A stretch of DNA of 64,000 nt. Origin: an uncultured Verrucomicrobiae bacterium. GTDB taxonomy: Bacteria > Verrucomicrobiota > Verrucomicrobiia > Limisphaerales > UBA1096. Positions within the stretch are counted from its first letter, which is position 1, and each line of letters begins with the position of its first letter. The notes beneath the pieces are model-generated. The model worked only from the letters and a program-made list of their open reading frames with translations, did no database searches and had not been told where the DNA came from. The position numbers and the translations under genes are program-made. Location: positions 1-64,000 of the forward strand of contig CALJHX010000025.1 of assembly GCA_937770485.1 (NCBI GenBank), read 5' to 3'. This document shows, in pieces, positions 49,168-57,531 of this stretch.

Positions 49168-49551
49168 CTAAAGCGGCTCGCGGTTGTCGTAGCCGGTGTC
49201 CAGTTCGTGCCAGTGGGCGATGTCGTCCTCGCTTTTTTCCCAGCAAAGGAAAACTTCGCGAGTGCCCCGGCGGGAGGGGAAGTCTATCAGGCCTCGCTCG
49301 GCATCTTTGATGAAGATTTGGTGCGTCTTGAACTCGCCAAGGATGGCCTGGATTTCGGACAGGAGCTTGATCGACTGGTTGACCGAGTCGCCGCCGACGT
49401 CGGACTGGGCGCTCATCATGTTATCGACGCGCTTGCTGATCGTGGCGTACTGGTGACGAAGTTGAACCATCGAGTCCAGCCACTCCCGGACCCTGGGCAT
49501 CATGGCCCGGGCCTCGGCCAGCGTGTAGTGTTTCTTGAACCGGTGGGCCAT
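49168..49551 (-). CDS. DUF2203-family protein
   Basis: 127 aa. I chose the ATG at 49549-49551 (MAHRFKKHYTLAEARAMMP), which overlaps the TGA of the TPR gene, rather than the upstream in-frame start, because the family begins with the F-x-x-x-YTLAEARAM...P segment. Family marks: YTLAEARAMMPRVREWLDS, a helical middle, then the C-terminal GLIDFPSRRGTREVFLCW and DIAHWHELDTGY, where Trp and His are conserved. Function of the family is not established. Translationally coupled to the TPR lipoprotein. Confidence 0.85.
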   Translation of the reverse strand: MAHRFKKHYTLAEARAMMPRVREWLDSMVQLRHQYATISKRVDNMMSAQSDVGGDSVNQSIKLLSEIQAILGEFKTHQIFIKDAERGLIDFPSRRGTREVFLCWEKSEDDIAHWHELDTGYDNREPL

Positions 49552-51377
49552 CACTCCTCCTTTTTCGCGGGGTGGAGTTTTTTGTGGAGCGGCTGGTTGG
49601 GGGTGATGTCGTAGGAACGCTGCCAGGCGGCATTGGCCTTGTCCGCTTGGCCAAGCTTGTTGAGTACGTTGCCGAGTTGCTCGAGCAAATAGGCGTCGGG
49701 GGTCGTCATTTTTTTCTCCTGTTCGCGCAGCAGGCCAAGCGACTTTTCCCACTGCGCCCTGGCCTCGTGAGCTTGGCCAAGCTGCTGGTGGGTGTCGCCG
49801 ATGTGCTCGTGGATGGTTGAGTCGGGCTCGTCTTTCATCAACTCGGCGGCGCGCTGCAACTCGGCGAGCGCTTCTGTATATTTGCCCTGCCGGAAATACA
49901 GCCAGCCGAGGCTGTCCACGTACGAGGCGTTGTCGGGGGAAAGCTCGTTGGCCTTGGTGATGTGTTTAGCTGCCTCGTCGAGGTTGCGGTTGATGTCCGC
50001 CCACATGTAGCCCAGATAGTTCATCGCATTATGGTAATCCGGCGACATCTCGATGGCTTTGTTGAAGGTGTCGTTGGCGGTTTCGTACTGGCGGTTCCGC
50101 TCGTAGGCTGCTCCAAGTTGGAAATAGAAAAAATGGGTGAGCCGGTTTTGCTCGCCAGCTTGGGCCAGTTCCTCGGCGTCGAGCAGGTTCTCGATGGCCT
50201 TGGGATATTGGTGGAGGGAACTGTGGGCGAGTCCGGCGTAAAACTTGGTGATGAATCTGGGCTTGAACTGCTCGCCGGCCTTCTTGAGCGTGGCCAGGGT
50301 GATGTCGGGCTTGTTTTGAAACAACCGCACGCCGGCCAGTTCGTAATAGGCCAGTTCGAACTTGGGGTTGATCTTGAGGACGGTCTCGAAGTGGGCGGCC
50401 GCCTCGTCGAGCTTGTCGAGTTGGCGCTTGATGCCGCCAAGCACGAACAACGCGCGCTCGTTGGTGGGGCGCTCGCGTAGGATTGCCTCGAGTTGCCTAG
50501 TAGCGTTCTCGGTCTTGTCCGCCCGCAGGTAAAGATCGGCCAACTGCTCGCGAACACCGATTAGGCTGGGGTTCAGTTCGATCAACTGGATGAACAACGC
50601 TATAGCTTTTTCACTTTCGCCCCAGACTTTGTAGTAGTCAGCTAGTCGATTAAGGACCAGCGGGCTCTCCGGCTTGAGGGCGCTGGCTTTGTTGAGGCTT
50701 GTGATGATGCCGGCCTTGATCCTGTCCATCTTGGCCCGGGCAGCAATGCCGGTATCGCGGTACAGGTCGGCGATGCCCAGCCAGAATTCCGGCTCGCGTT
50801 TGTCCTTGGTGAGGGCCGTATCGAGCACCTTGAATGCATCATCAAAGCGATTGGCCGCAGCGTGGAGCTTGCTCAAGCCGCGAACCGAGATGAGTGTCGG
50901 GTTCGACTTGGCAAGTGCAATCCCGAAGGCGGCGATGGCTTCGTCCGGTTGACTAGCCTGCTGGTAGGCTAGGCCGAGCCACTCGTGTGTCGTCTCGGAT
51001 TCCGGGTTGGCCGCCTGAGCAAGGCGGAGAATCTCGATGGCCTTATCGGTTTTTTTCCGTTGAAGAAATCGTCGGGCGGCCTGGACAACCACGGTCTCCT
51101 GCGAGGGATCCGCCTTGGCGGCAGCCTCGAGGTGCTTGATCGATCCGTCCGGCTTGCCTCGAAACTCAAAGCTGCGGCTTGTGAGAAAGTGGGTGAGACC
51201 CTCGACGCGGTTCAGGAACTCAGGATCCTCGGGGCCGGTTTCCTCCTCGATATTGACGCCGTAAACGCCTGAGGGGACGCCAGGTGGCGGCTTAGCCAGT
51301 GGCGAAGTGGAACAACCGGTGCCGACCCACAATAGGGTCAGCCCGAAGAACAGTCTCGTATGTGAACCTCGTCTCAT
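49551..51377 (-). CDS. TPR-repeat lipoprotein
   Basis: About 608 aa. The ATG at 51377 (MRRGSHTRLFFGLTLLWVGT followed by GC) gives a proper lipoprotein signal with lipobox VGTGC; an in-frame ATG at 51410 would only add 11 residues. The rest is a chain of roughly a dozen tetratricopeptide repeats of 34 aa (for example TTHEWLGLAYQQASQPDEAI, LFVLGGIKRQLDKLDEAAAH and SLGWLYFRQGKYTEALAELQ). It probably sits on the periplasmic side of a membrane as a scaffold. It is followed with overlap by DUF2203 and preceded by the 33-aa AURKAIP1-like gene. Confidence 0.88.
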   Translation of the reverse strand: MRRGSHTRLFFGLTLLWVGTGCSTSPLAKPPPGVPSGVYGVNIEEETGPEDPEFLNRVEGLTHFLTSRSFEFRGKPDGSIKHLEAAAKADPSQETVVVQAARRFLQRKKTDKAIEILRLAQAANPESETTHEWLGLAYQQASQPDEAIAAFGIALAKSNPTLISVRGLSKLHAAANRFDDAFKVLDTALTKDKREPEFWLGIADLYRDTGIAARAKMDRIKAGIITSLNKASALKPESPLVLNRLADYYKVWGESEKAIALFIQLIELNPSLIGVREQLADLYLRADKTENATRQLEAILRERPTNERALFVLGGIKRQLDKLDEAAAHFETVLKINPKFELAYYELAGVRLFQNKPDITLATLKKAGEQFKPRFITKFYAGLAHSSLHQYPKAIENLLDAEELAQAGEQNRLTHFFYFQLGAAYERNRQYETANDTFNKAIEMSPDYHNAMNYLGYMWADINRNLDEAAKHITKANELSPDNASYVDSLGWLYFRQGKYTEALAELQRAAELMKDEPDSTIHEHIGDTHQQLGQAHEARAQWEKSLGLLREQEKKMTTPDAYLLEQLGNVLNKLGQADKANAAWQRSYDITPNQPLHKKLHPAKKEE

Positions 51378-51420
51378 GGTCGGGGGTTCACCGGGAACAT
51401 CGAGGCGCAAGCCCGGCAGG

Positions 51421-51522
51421 CTACTTCTGCCAGGTGCGCTTCTTGTGGCGATTGGCGCGGGATTTTTTCTTGCGCTTGTGCTTGTTGATTTTCGCTTTCC
51501 GGCGTTTCTTCAGTGAACCCAT
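51421..51522 (-). CDS. 33-aa AURKAIP1/COX24 (mS38-like) domain protein
   Basis: A tiny gene between hisG and the TPR gene. The minus strand reads MGSLKKRRKAKINKHKRKKK and ends HKKRTWQK. The K-K-R-R-K-x-K-I-x-K-H-K-R-K-K pattern is the AURKAIP1/COX24 domain, in mitochondria the small-ribosomal-subunit protein mS38, and in several bacterial phyla a stand-alone peptide of about this length with the same MGSxKKRR start. It is likely a ribosome-associated peptide (inference). It lies 43 bp after hisG and 43 bp before the lipoprotein start. Confidence 0.85.
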   Translation of the reverse strand: MGSLKKRRKAKINKHKRKKKSRANRHKKRTWQK

Positions 51523-51564
51523 GTATGTCTCGTTTCGGTGGTTTGTTGCTTTAGCAGTTAAAAA

Positions 51565-52446
51565 TTAATGGACTACTTTGTTGAGGGGATACTCGATGAT
51601 TCCCTCGGCTCCGGCGGTCTTGAGTGCCGGTATAATCTCCCGGGCAACAGCTTCCTCGATGATGGTTTCAACCGCCATCCAGCCACTGCCACTCAGGCCG
51701 GAAACGGTTGGATTACGCAAAGCGGGGAGCTTTTTCAACACTTTTGATAGATTTTTTTCCTCGATGTTGAATTTCATGCCGACCTTGGTCTCGGCGTCGA
51801 GCGCGCCCCGCAGGAGCATTGCGACGGTCTCGATCTTGTTGCGCTTCCAGCTATTTTTCCAAGTTTCGCGGTTTGAAATCAGGCGAGGGGTGGAGGAAAG
51901 TAGCTCGTCAATAATGCGTAGTTTGTTCGCCACAAGGCTCGATCCAGTCTCCGTGACCTCGACGATGGCATCGACCAATTCGCGGGCCTTCACCTCGGTG
52001 GCGCCCCAGGAAAACTCGACGTTGGCATTGACGCCGTTTTTTCGCAGATACTTTTTGGTGAGGTTTACGACCTCGGTGGCGATGCGCTTGCCTTTCAGGC
52101 CCTTGACGCTCTTGATGGGCGACTCCTCCGGCACGCAGAGCACCCAGCGGGCTGGGCGGCGTGTGGCGCGGCTGAACAGCAACTCGGTGACCTCATGAAC
52201 TTTGGAGCCGTTCTCCATGATCCAGTCCAGCCCGGTGATGCCGCAGTCGAGGTAGCCCAGTTCGACGTAGCGGCTAATTTCTTGTGCGCGGATGAGTCGA
52301 ATCTCGATTTCCGGGTCGTCGATATACGGTACCAGCGAACGGTCGCTGACGCGGATGTTATACCCGGCCTTGGCCATCTTCTCGATGGTTGGTTTCTCCA
52401 GGCTGCCCTTGGGTAGTCCGAATCGGATGATTTTCTTTTTACTCAT
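51565..52446 (-). CDS. hisG: ATP phosphoribosyltransferase, long form
   Basis: 293 aa. First step of histidine synthesis: ATP plus PRPP to phosphoribosyl-ATP. Seen: FGLPKGSLEKPTIEKMAKAG at the N terminus, RAQEISRYVELGYLDCGITG, GKRIATEVVNLTKKYL, and the PRPP-loop region VDAIVEVTETGSSLVANKLR. The length and the C-terminal 75 residues (KLPALRNPTVSGLSGSGWMA ... GAEGIIEYPLNKVV) show the long form with its own ACT-like regulatory domain, so HisZ is not needed and feedback by histidine is expected. Far from hisDC, so his genes are split in this genome. Confidence 0.95.
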   Translation of the reverse strand: MSKKKIIRFGLPKGSLEKPTIEKMAKAGYNIRVSDRSLVPYIDDPEIEIRLIRAQEISRYVELGYLDCGITGLDWIMENGSKVHEVTELLFSRATRRPARWVLCVPEESPIKSVKGLKGKRIATEVVNLTKKYLRKNGVNANVEFSWGATEVKARELVDAIVEVTETGSSLVANKLRIIDELLSSTPRLISNRETWKNSWKRNKIETVAMLLRGALDAETKVGMKFNIEEKNLSKVLKKLPALRNPTVSGLSGSGWMAVETIIEEAVAREIIPALKTAGAEGIIEYPLNKVVH

Positions 52447-52561
52447 GGATTTGCCGCCGCGCTGTCAGCTTGGCCCGGGCATGGGTGTAGCGCTGGACGG
52501 ATTGCTTCATCCGGGTGGCCGGGTTGAATTGCCAGGTCCTGCGCGGCAGTTTTATGTTCAT
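52439..52561 (-). CDS. possible 40-aa basic peptide upstream of hisG
   Basis: Between purN and hisG the minus strand has a short ORF, MNIKLPRRTWQFNPATRMKQ to KLTARRQIHE. The ATG at 52561 has a good ribosome binding site (GGAG, 7-nt spacer), and the TAA stop overlaps the hisG start (ATGAGTAA), the geometry of a translationally coupled small gene. It is rich in Arg and Lys. I do not recognise a family. It could be a small RNA-binding protein, a leader peptide for hisG (it contains one internal His and one terminal His, too few for classic attenuation), or noise. Confidence 0.45.
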   Translation of the reverse strand: MNIKLPRRTWQFNPATRMKQSVQRYTHARAKLTARRQIHE

Positions 52562-52583
52562 CTTCATACTCCATACGGAGTGG

Positions 52584-53177
52584 CTAAACGCGAATCTCGC
52601 CGTTGAACAAACGGGCGAGTGTTCGCGGGTAAAGCGTGTGTTCCTCTTGCTGGATGCGCACGTGAAGCGTCGCGGCGGTGTCATCCTCGAGCACGGGTAC
52701 CACGCCCTGCGCCAGAATGGAGCCAGTGTCTATGCCGTGATCCACCATGTGAACGGTGCAACCGGTGGCCTTAACCCCGTAATCGTGCGCCTGCTTCCAA
52801 GCCTCCAGCCCCGGAAATGCGGGCAGCAAAGAGGGGTGAATATTAACGACCTTTTTCTCGAATGCACGCAGAAAATCACCCTTCAAAATACGCATGAAAC
52901 CAGCCAAAGCTATCCACTCGGCCCCGGCTTCAAGAAGCGCGGCGATGTAGGCTGCCTCGGCGTTTTCGTCCAGTTTGGTTCGAAACCCCCCCGGTTCAAT
53001 AAACCGGGCCGACAGTCCGGCCCCTGCGGCTCGCTCCAGAATCCCCGCATTGGAGACATCGCTGGCCACCAGCACAATGTCCGCTGGCAGCGCCCCGGCG
53101 GCACAGGCTTTGGCCAACGAGACGAGGTTTGACCCCTTGCCGGAGCCGAGGACGGCCAGTTTGGTTTTATCACTCAT
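52584..53177 (-). CDS. purN: phosphoribosylglycinamide formyltransferase
   Basis: 197 aa. Third step of purine synthesis: transfers formyl from 10-formyl-THF to GAR. Seen: [15 protein letters not shown] (substrate-phosphate loop), catalytic Asn-His pair in [35 protein letters not shown] with the catalytic Asp, and [20 protein letters not shown] near the C terminus. Normal length. First gene of the minus-strand block with hisG; the 287-bp divergent gap to miaE should hold the promoters. Confidence 0.94.
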   Translation of the reverse strand: MSDKTKLAVLGSGKGSNLVSLAKACAAGALPADIVLVASDVSNAGILERAAGAGLSARFIEPGGFRTKLDENAEAAYIAALLEAGAEWIALAGFMRILKGDFLRAFEKKVVNIHPSLLPAFPGLEAWKQAHDYGVKATGCTVHMVDHGIDTGSILAQGVVPVLEDDTAATLHVRIQQEEHTLYPRTLARLFNGEIRV

Positions 53178-53464
53178 GCGGTTTGTCCTAAGCGAACGCG
53201 GCGAAGGCTAAACCAAGCGCTTGCCCAAGGGGAGTGCGAAATAGTCAATGGGAGCGAGCGCGCCTCAAGAGCGGACGGAGAGCAGTAAAGGAGGGATAAA
53301 GATGAACGCAGATTGGTAGGGTTTGAAAAAGATGAAGGTGGAGCGATAGAGTTACTTTGTGTTTTCAAAGCACAAATGCTGAGAATCTACGGCTCATTAA
53401 AAAATTCAATCTAAAAACTTGAAACTCCACGCCGCTTGGCAAAGTTGTTAACCTGCCGGGCCGG
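53178..53464. other. divergent intergenic region purN / miaE
   Basis: 287 bp between genes that start in opposite directions, so promoters for both are expected. No RNA gene, clear operator or strong hairpin was recognised. It holds imperfect relatives of the GCTTGGCCAAGC palindrome (for example GCTTGCCCAAGG at about 53220). Confidence 0.5.
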
Positions 53465-54052
53465 ATGAAATTATCCCTTGAACTGACAGTGGCCACCAAG
53501 GCGGAGTGGGTTGATGCCGTGATGGCTAACCTGCCGTCGTTCCTGCAGGATCACGCCGACTGCGAGCGCAAGGCCTCGGCGTTGGCGATGAGTCTCGTGG
53601 CCAAGTATCCGGATCGGATCGAGATCATCCCCGAATTGGTCGCCACAGGCGTTGAGGAGCTGGAGCATTTCCAGCAGGTTTACGAGGTGATGCGGGAGCG
53701 CGGTATTCCGTTGGCCAAGGAGATCGGGAAAGATCCTTACATCACGGCTCTGATGAAGCTGCTACACAGCGACTCGCTACGGCGGTTTCTGGATCGGTTG
53801 CTACTGGCGTCGATCATCGAATGCCGCGGCGCGGAGCGTTTTCGACTTGTCTCAGAGGCGCTGGACAACGACAAAGGGCTGCAGAAGTTTTACCACGACC
53901 TTTGGGTGTCTGAGGCCAGGCACGGGCATGTTTTTGTCGGGATGGCCTTGGAGTACTTTGAGAAGGATCGGGTTTACTCTCGGCTGACGGAATTGAATGA
54001 GGCTGAGGGCCGAATCGTCGACGGGCTGGAATTGCGAGCTGCTTTGCACTGA
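53465..54052 (+). CDS. miaE: tRNA-(ms2io6A)-hydroxylase-like di-iron protein
   Basis: 195 aa. MiaE hydroxylates the isopentenyl group of ms2i6A37 in tRNA using a di-iron centre. The metal ligands fit two E-x-x-H-type helices: HADCERKASALAMSL with the first Glu, VEELEHFQQVYEVM (E-x-x-H), ASIIECRGAERFRLVSE, and SEARHGHVFVGMA (E-x-x-H). Length matches the family. First gene of a + block with the Gfo/Idh/MocA oxidoreductase, whose start is 10 bp downstream. Confidence 0.88.
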   Translation: MKLSLELTVATKAEWVDAVMANLPSFLQDHADCERKASALAMSLVAKYPDRIEIIPELVATGVEELEHFQQVYEVMRERGIPLAKEIGKDPYITALMKLLHSDSLRRFLDRLLLASIIECRGAERFRLVSEALDNDKGLQKFYHDLWVSEARHGHVFVGMALEYFEKDRVYSRLTELNEAEGRIVDGLELRAALH

Positions 54053-54062
54053 GCCAACTCAC

Positions 54063-55427
54063 ATGATGAAAACCAAACAGAACAAGACAGACATGACGCG
54101 CCGGCGGTTTATCGGCGCAAGCGCTGTGGGCGCTTTTGGCTTTCAAGTCGTACCAAGCCGTGTGTTTGGCGCAAACAGCCGTTTAGCCGTCGCCGGCATC
54201 GGCGCGGGCGGCAAGGGCCGGGCGGATATCACCGGGGCGGCCAATGCCGGTTGCGACATTGTCGCACTTTGCGACGTTGATGAAGGCCGCGGCTCGGGTA
54301 TGTTCAAGGCGCACGCCAAGGCCAAGCGCTTCGCCGACTTTCGCGTGATGCTCGAGAAGATGGGCGGCAGCATCGACGCCTGCACCATCTCGTCGCCCGA
54401 CCACACTCACGCCGCAGCCACCTCGATGGCGATGAAAATGGGCAAGCATTGCTACACCCAAAAACCGCTAACGCACGACGTGTATGAGGCGCGTTACTTG
54501 ACCCGCTTGGCCAAGCGCACCGGTGTGACCACGCAAATGGGGAACCAGGCGCATGCCGGCGAGTCGATCCGCCGCGCGGTCGAGTTGGTTCGCGCCGGGA
54601 TCATCGGCAACGTCACCGAGGCGCACATCTGGACCAACCGCCCGATTTGGCCGCAGGGCATGACAGAGCGCCCGGGCAAGGCCGACGTGCCCAAGGGCTT
54701 GGACTGGGATTTGTGGCTTGGCCCGGCGGCGCACCGACCGTACGGCAAAGGGTATGTTCCGTTTTCATGGCGTGGTTGGTGGGACTTTGGCACCGGGGCG
54801 CTTGGCGACATGGCCTGCCACATCATGGATATGGCGTGGTGGAGCCTCGAGTTGGGTTCGCCGACGAGTGTGCGGGCACGGCACGGCGGCAACACCGGCG
54901 AGAGCGCCCCGAACTGGGCGGTGATCGACTACCAGTTCGGCTACCGCGGCAGCCGACCGCCGGTGAAGCTTGTCTGGTACGACGGTAAAAAGAACGGTGT
55001 GCAAAACGCGCCGTCACTCGAGACCACCGGCGGCGTCAATATGGTTGCCAAGGGCAAAAAGGGTTTCGGCTCCGTGTTGATCGGCGAGAAGGGCAGGATG
55101 TTTTTCAGCCGCAGCGGCACGGGCTGGAGGATCACCGGGCGCGACGAGGACGAGGTGAAACAGATTGAGGCCAATACGCCGAAAACGCTTCCTCGAACCA
55201 AGGGCAACTACGTCGAGTGGGTGAATGCCGCCACCGGCACCGGCCATAAGCCGCTGAGCCGTTTCGAGATCTCCGGGCCGTTCACCGAGATGGTGTTGCT
55301 GGGTAACCTCGCCATCCGCGCCGGAGAGCCTGTGCAATGGGACGCCAAAGCGTTACGCTCGACCAACAGCCAGAAAGCCAACCGCTACGTCCGCAGCGAA
55401 TATCGCAAAGGCTGGAAACTCTCGTGA
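54063..55427 (+). CDS. Tat-exported Gfo/Idh/MocA-family oxidoreductase
   Basis: 454 aa with the ATG at 54063. A Tat signal is clear: DMTRRRFIGASAVGAFGF (RRxF twin arginine). The Rossmann domain follows (LAVAGIGAGGKGRADITGAA, VALCDVDEGRGSGM), then ACTISSPDHTHAAATSMAMK and the catalytic-Lys motif HCYTQKPLTHDVYEARYLTR. The substrate-binding half has MGNQAHAGESIRRAVELV, IWTNRPIWPQGM and WDFGTGALGDMACHIMDMAW. This is the secreted sugar-dehydrogenase-like type very common in Verrucomicrobiota and Planctomycetota. The exact substrate is unknown. Overlaps the next gene (GTGA). Confidence 0.9.
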   Translation: MMKTKQNKTDMTRRRFIGASAVGAFGFQVVPSRVFGANSRLAVAGIGAGGKGRADITGAANAGCDIVALCDVDEGRGSGMFKAHAKAKRFADFRVMLEKMGGSIDACTISSPDHTHAAATSMAMKMGKHCYTQKPLTHDVYEARYLTRLAKRTGVTTQMGNQAHAGESIRRAVELVRAGIIGNVTEAHIWTNRPIWPQGMTERPGKADVPKGLDWDLWLGPAAHRPYGKGYVPFSWRGWWDFGTGALGDMACHIMDMAWWSLELGSPTSVRARHGGNTGESAPNWAVIDYQFGYRGSRPPVKLVWYDGKKNGVQNAPSLETTGGVNMVAKGKKGFGSVLIGEKGRMFFSRSGTGWRITGRDEDEVKQIEANTPKTLPRTKGNYVEWVNAATGTGHKPLSRFEISGPFTEMVLLGNLAIRAGEPVQWDAKALRSTNSQKANRYVRSEYRKGWKLS

Positions 55428-56329
55428 CTCTTCGATTGGCACTGTGTCTTGGCGCTTGGCTTTGCGGGCAGGGGTTGCTGTTTGCCCAGCCAAACGGCGC
55501 ACCGATTTTTTCCTTTGGAGTCATTGCAGACTGCCAATACTGCAACGTCAAGGTGCCCAAGACGGCGGCTCGCCAGTACGCGTTGTCGCCGATAAAACTG
55601 AAGGCGTGTGTCGAGCACCTGAACCGGTTCGAGTTGCAATTCGTCGTGCACCTCGGCGACTTCATCGACCGAGACTTCAAGAGTTTTGCAGATGTGGCGC
55701 CGATTTATGACATGCTCAAGGCCGACCATTATCACGTCCTCGGCAATCACGATTTCAGCGTGGCCGACGAACACAAGGCCAAGGTACCTGCCGCACTGGG
55801 CCTCAAGTCGCGGTATTACCAGTTTCGTTATCAGGGATATCGTTTCATCGCGTTGGATGGAAATGACGTCAGTCTGCACGCCTATCCGGCGAGTGATCCG
55901 CGACACAAGGCCGCCGTGGCAGTTCACAAAAAACTGCCAAGCGGCACGCCGAGTTGGAACGGAGCCGTTGGCCAAGTGCAACTTGATTGGTTAAAAAAAG
56001 CGCTCGGTGAGGCCAAGCGGGCGGGGGAGCGGGTGATTCTGTTTTGTCACTTTCCTGTGTATCCCGAGAACGTGCACAACCTGTGGAATGCCGCCGAGGT
56101 GCTGGCTGTGGTACGGGAGAACAGAAGTGTCGTGGCGTATATGAACGGCCACAATCACGCCGGGAATTACGGCCGCTTGGCTAAGCGGCACTTTGTGACG
56201 TTTACGGGGATGGTGGACACGGATGAGACGGCCTACGCCATCGTGAACGTCCACGCAGACCGTCTGGAGGTCAAGGGGTTTGGCCGGCAGGAAAACATGA
56301 CTCTGCCATTAGCGGGGAACGGTGATTAG
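55424..56329 (+). CDS. secreted metallophosphoesterase, ADPRM-like
   Basis: About 301 aa if the GTG at 55424 is used; it overlaps the upstream stop and gives a good signal peptide (LRLALCLGAWLCGQGLLFAQ), better than the earlier in-frame start at 55337. Metallophosphoesterase motifs: FSFGVIADCQYCN (D-x-Q/H block), VVHLGDFIDRDF, VLGNHDFSV, CHFPVYPEN and NGHNHAGNYG. FSFGVIAD-x-QY and the overall layout match Mn-dependent ADP-ribose/CDP-alcohol diphosphatases, but export suggests another phosphodiester substrate here. Its stop overlaps the 3' end of accA by 4 bp. Confidence 0.85.
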   Translation: MTLRLALCLGAWLCGQGLLFAQPNGAPIFSFGVIADCQYCNVKVPKTAARQYALSPIKLKACVEHLNRFELQFVVHLGDFIDRDFKSFADVAPIYDMLKADHYHVLGNHDFSVADEHKAKVPAALGLKSRYYQFRYQGYRFIALDGNDVSLHAYPASDPRHKAAVAVHKKLPSGTPSWNGAVGQVQLDWLKKALGEAKRAGERVILFCHFPVYPENVHNLWNAAEVLAVVRENRSVVAYMNGHNHAGNYGRLAKRHFVTFTGMVDTDETAYAIVNVHADRLEVKGFGRQENMTLPLAGNGD

Positions 56330-57309
56330 TTGGCTGCCTTGACCTGCGACTCTTCCTTAAACTGCCCGTGGTTGCGAAATTTCTTGTACCGGTCGTCGAG
56401 TCGTTTTTTCAACGGCATCAGCTTGAGTGCCTTCAGGTGTTTGAGCAGATGTTTCTTCAGCGTGGCCGCAGTGGCTTCGGGGTCGTTGTGTGCGCCACCA
56501 AGCGGTTCGGGGATAATTTCGTCCACAAGGCCGAACTTTTTCAGGTGATCGGAAGTGATTTTGAGGGCATCGGCAGCGTCGGGCGCGGCGGCGCGATCCT
56601 TCCAAAGTATTGAGGCACAGCCTTCCGGGCTGATGACCGAATAATAGGCGTTCTCGAGAATGAGGACGCGGTCTGCCACGCCGATTCCCAGCGCTCCACC
56701 GGAGCCGCCCTCGCCGATGACCACGGTGATGATGGGCACCTTGAGCATCATCATTTCGCGGAGATTGACGGCGATGGCCTTGGCGATGTGGCGCTCCTCG
56801 GCGCCGATGCCCGGAAAGGCGCCGGCGGTGTCGATGATGGTGATCACCGGCAGGTTGAACTTGCTGGCAAGTTTCATCAGGCGCAATGCCTTGCGGTAAC
56901 CCTCTGGGTGGGCGCAGCCGAAGTTGCGCAACACGTTCTCCTTGGTGTCGCGCCCCTTCTGTGTGCCCATGACCATGACCCGTGTGTCGCCCAGCTTGGC
57001 GAAGCCGGCGACCATCGCCTTGTCGTCGGAGTAAAGCCGGTCGCCGTGCAGTTCAGAGAAATTGTCAAAGGTGCTGTGGAGGTAATCGAGCGTGTAGGGG
57101 CGCCGAGGGTGGCGGGCCAGTTGCACTCGCTGCCAGGGAGTGAGGCTAGAGTAAATGCTATTTCGGGTTTCCTCGATCTTGGCCCGGATCTGATCGGCTT
57201 CACCCTGGAAGTCTATCTCCACCCCGCTTGGCAAAGAGGTCTTAGTCAGGGCATCCAGCTTAGCTTGAAGGTCAACAAGGGGTTGCTCAAAATCGAGGTG
57301 GGTTTTCAT
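56326..57309 (-). CDS. accA: acetyl-CoA carboxylase carboxyltransferase subunit alpha
   Basis: About 327 aa with the ATG at 57309 (MKTHLDFEQPLVDLQAKLDA); an open frame extends upstream to 57393 but that part is unlike the family. Transfers carboxyl from biotin-carrier protein to acetyl-CoA in fatty-acid synthesis, with AccD. Seen: LTPWQRVQLARHPRRPYTLD, NFSELHGDRLYSDD, IITIIDTAGAFPGIGAEERH-type segment (VITIIDTAGAFPGIGAEER), VIGEGGSGGALGIGVADRV and SVISPEGCASILWKD. accD is not in the window. Confidence 0.95.
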   Translation of the reverse strand: MKTHLDFEQPLVDLQAKLDALTKTSLPSGVEIDFQGEADQIRAKIEETRNSIYSSLTPWQRVQLARHPRRPYTLDYLHSTFDNFSELHGDRLYSDDKAMVAGFAKLGDTRVMVMGTQKGRDTKENVLRNFGCAHPEGYRKALRLMKLASKFNLPVITIIDTAGAFPGIGAEERHIAKAIAVNLREMMMLKVPIITVVIGEGGSGGALGIGVADRVLILENAYYSVISPEGCASILWKDRAAAPDAADALKITSDHLKKFGLVDEIIPEPLGGAHNDPEATAATLKKHLLKHLKALKLMPLKKRLDDRYKKFRNHGQFKEESQVKAAN

Positions 57310-57531
57310 TCCGGATTTGCGGGGGGCCGCTCGGGCGGGATAATAGTGGGATGCCGCCGGGGTGCAATCCGAAACAGGAAAGGTTGACGGCACAATTGCC
57401 GGGTTCTAGCTTTCGGGAGTGTTCGCCACGCGGCCTGCGTGGTTGTCGCGCAAACTGGCTTCACGGCCCGTTGCGATTGACGGGCCAAGGAGGTAATCAA
57501 AGCTCGGAAATCGTGGCATGCCTGATGCTGA
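57310..57531. other. divergent intergenic region accA / secreted protein
   Basis: 222 bp between divergently transcribed genes; promoters for both are expected here. I see no RNA gene or clear regulatory palindrome. Confidence 0.4.

Noticed and set aside
49168-49752. Long form of the DUF2203 protein starting at 49752
   Set aside because: The extra 67 residues are an alternative-frame reading of the TPR gene; the ATG at 49551 fits the family and is coupled to the TPR stop.
56326-57393. Upstream start of accA at 57393
   Set aside because: The first 28 residues are unlike AccA, while MKTHLDFEQPL at 57309 matches the family start.
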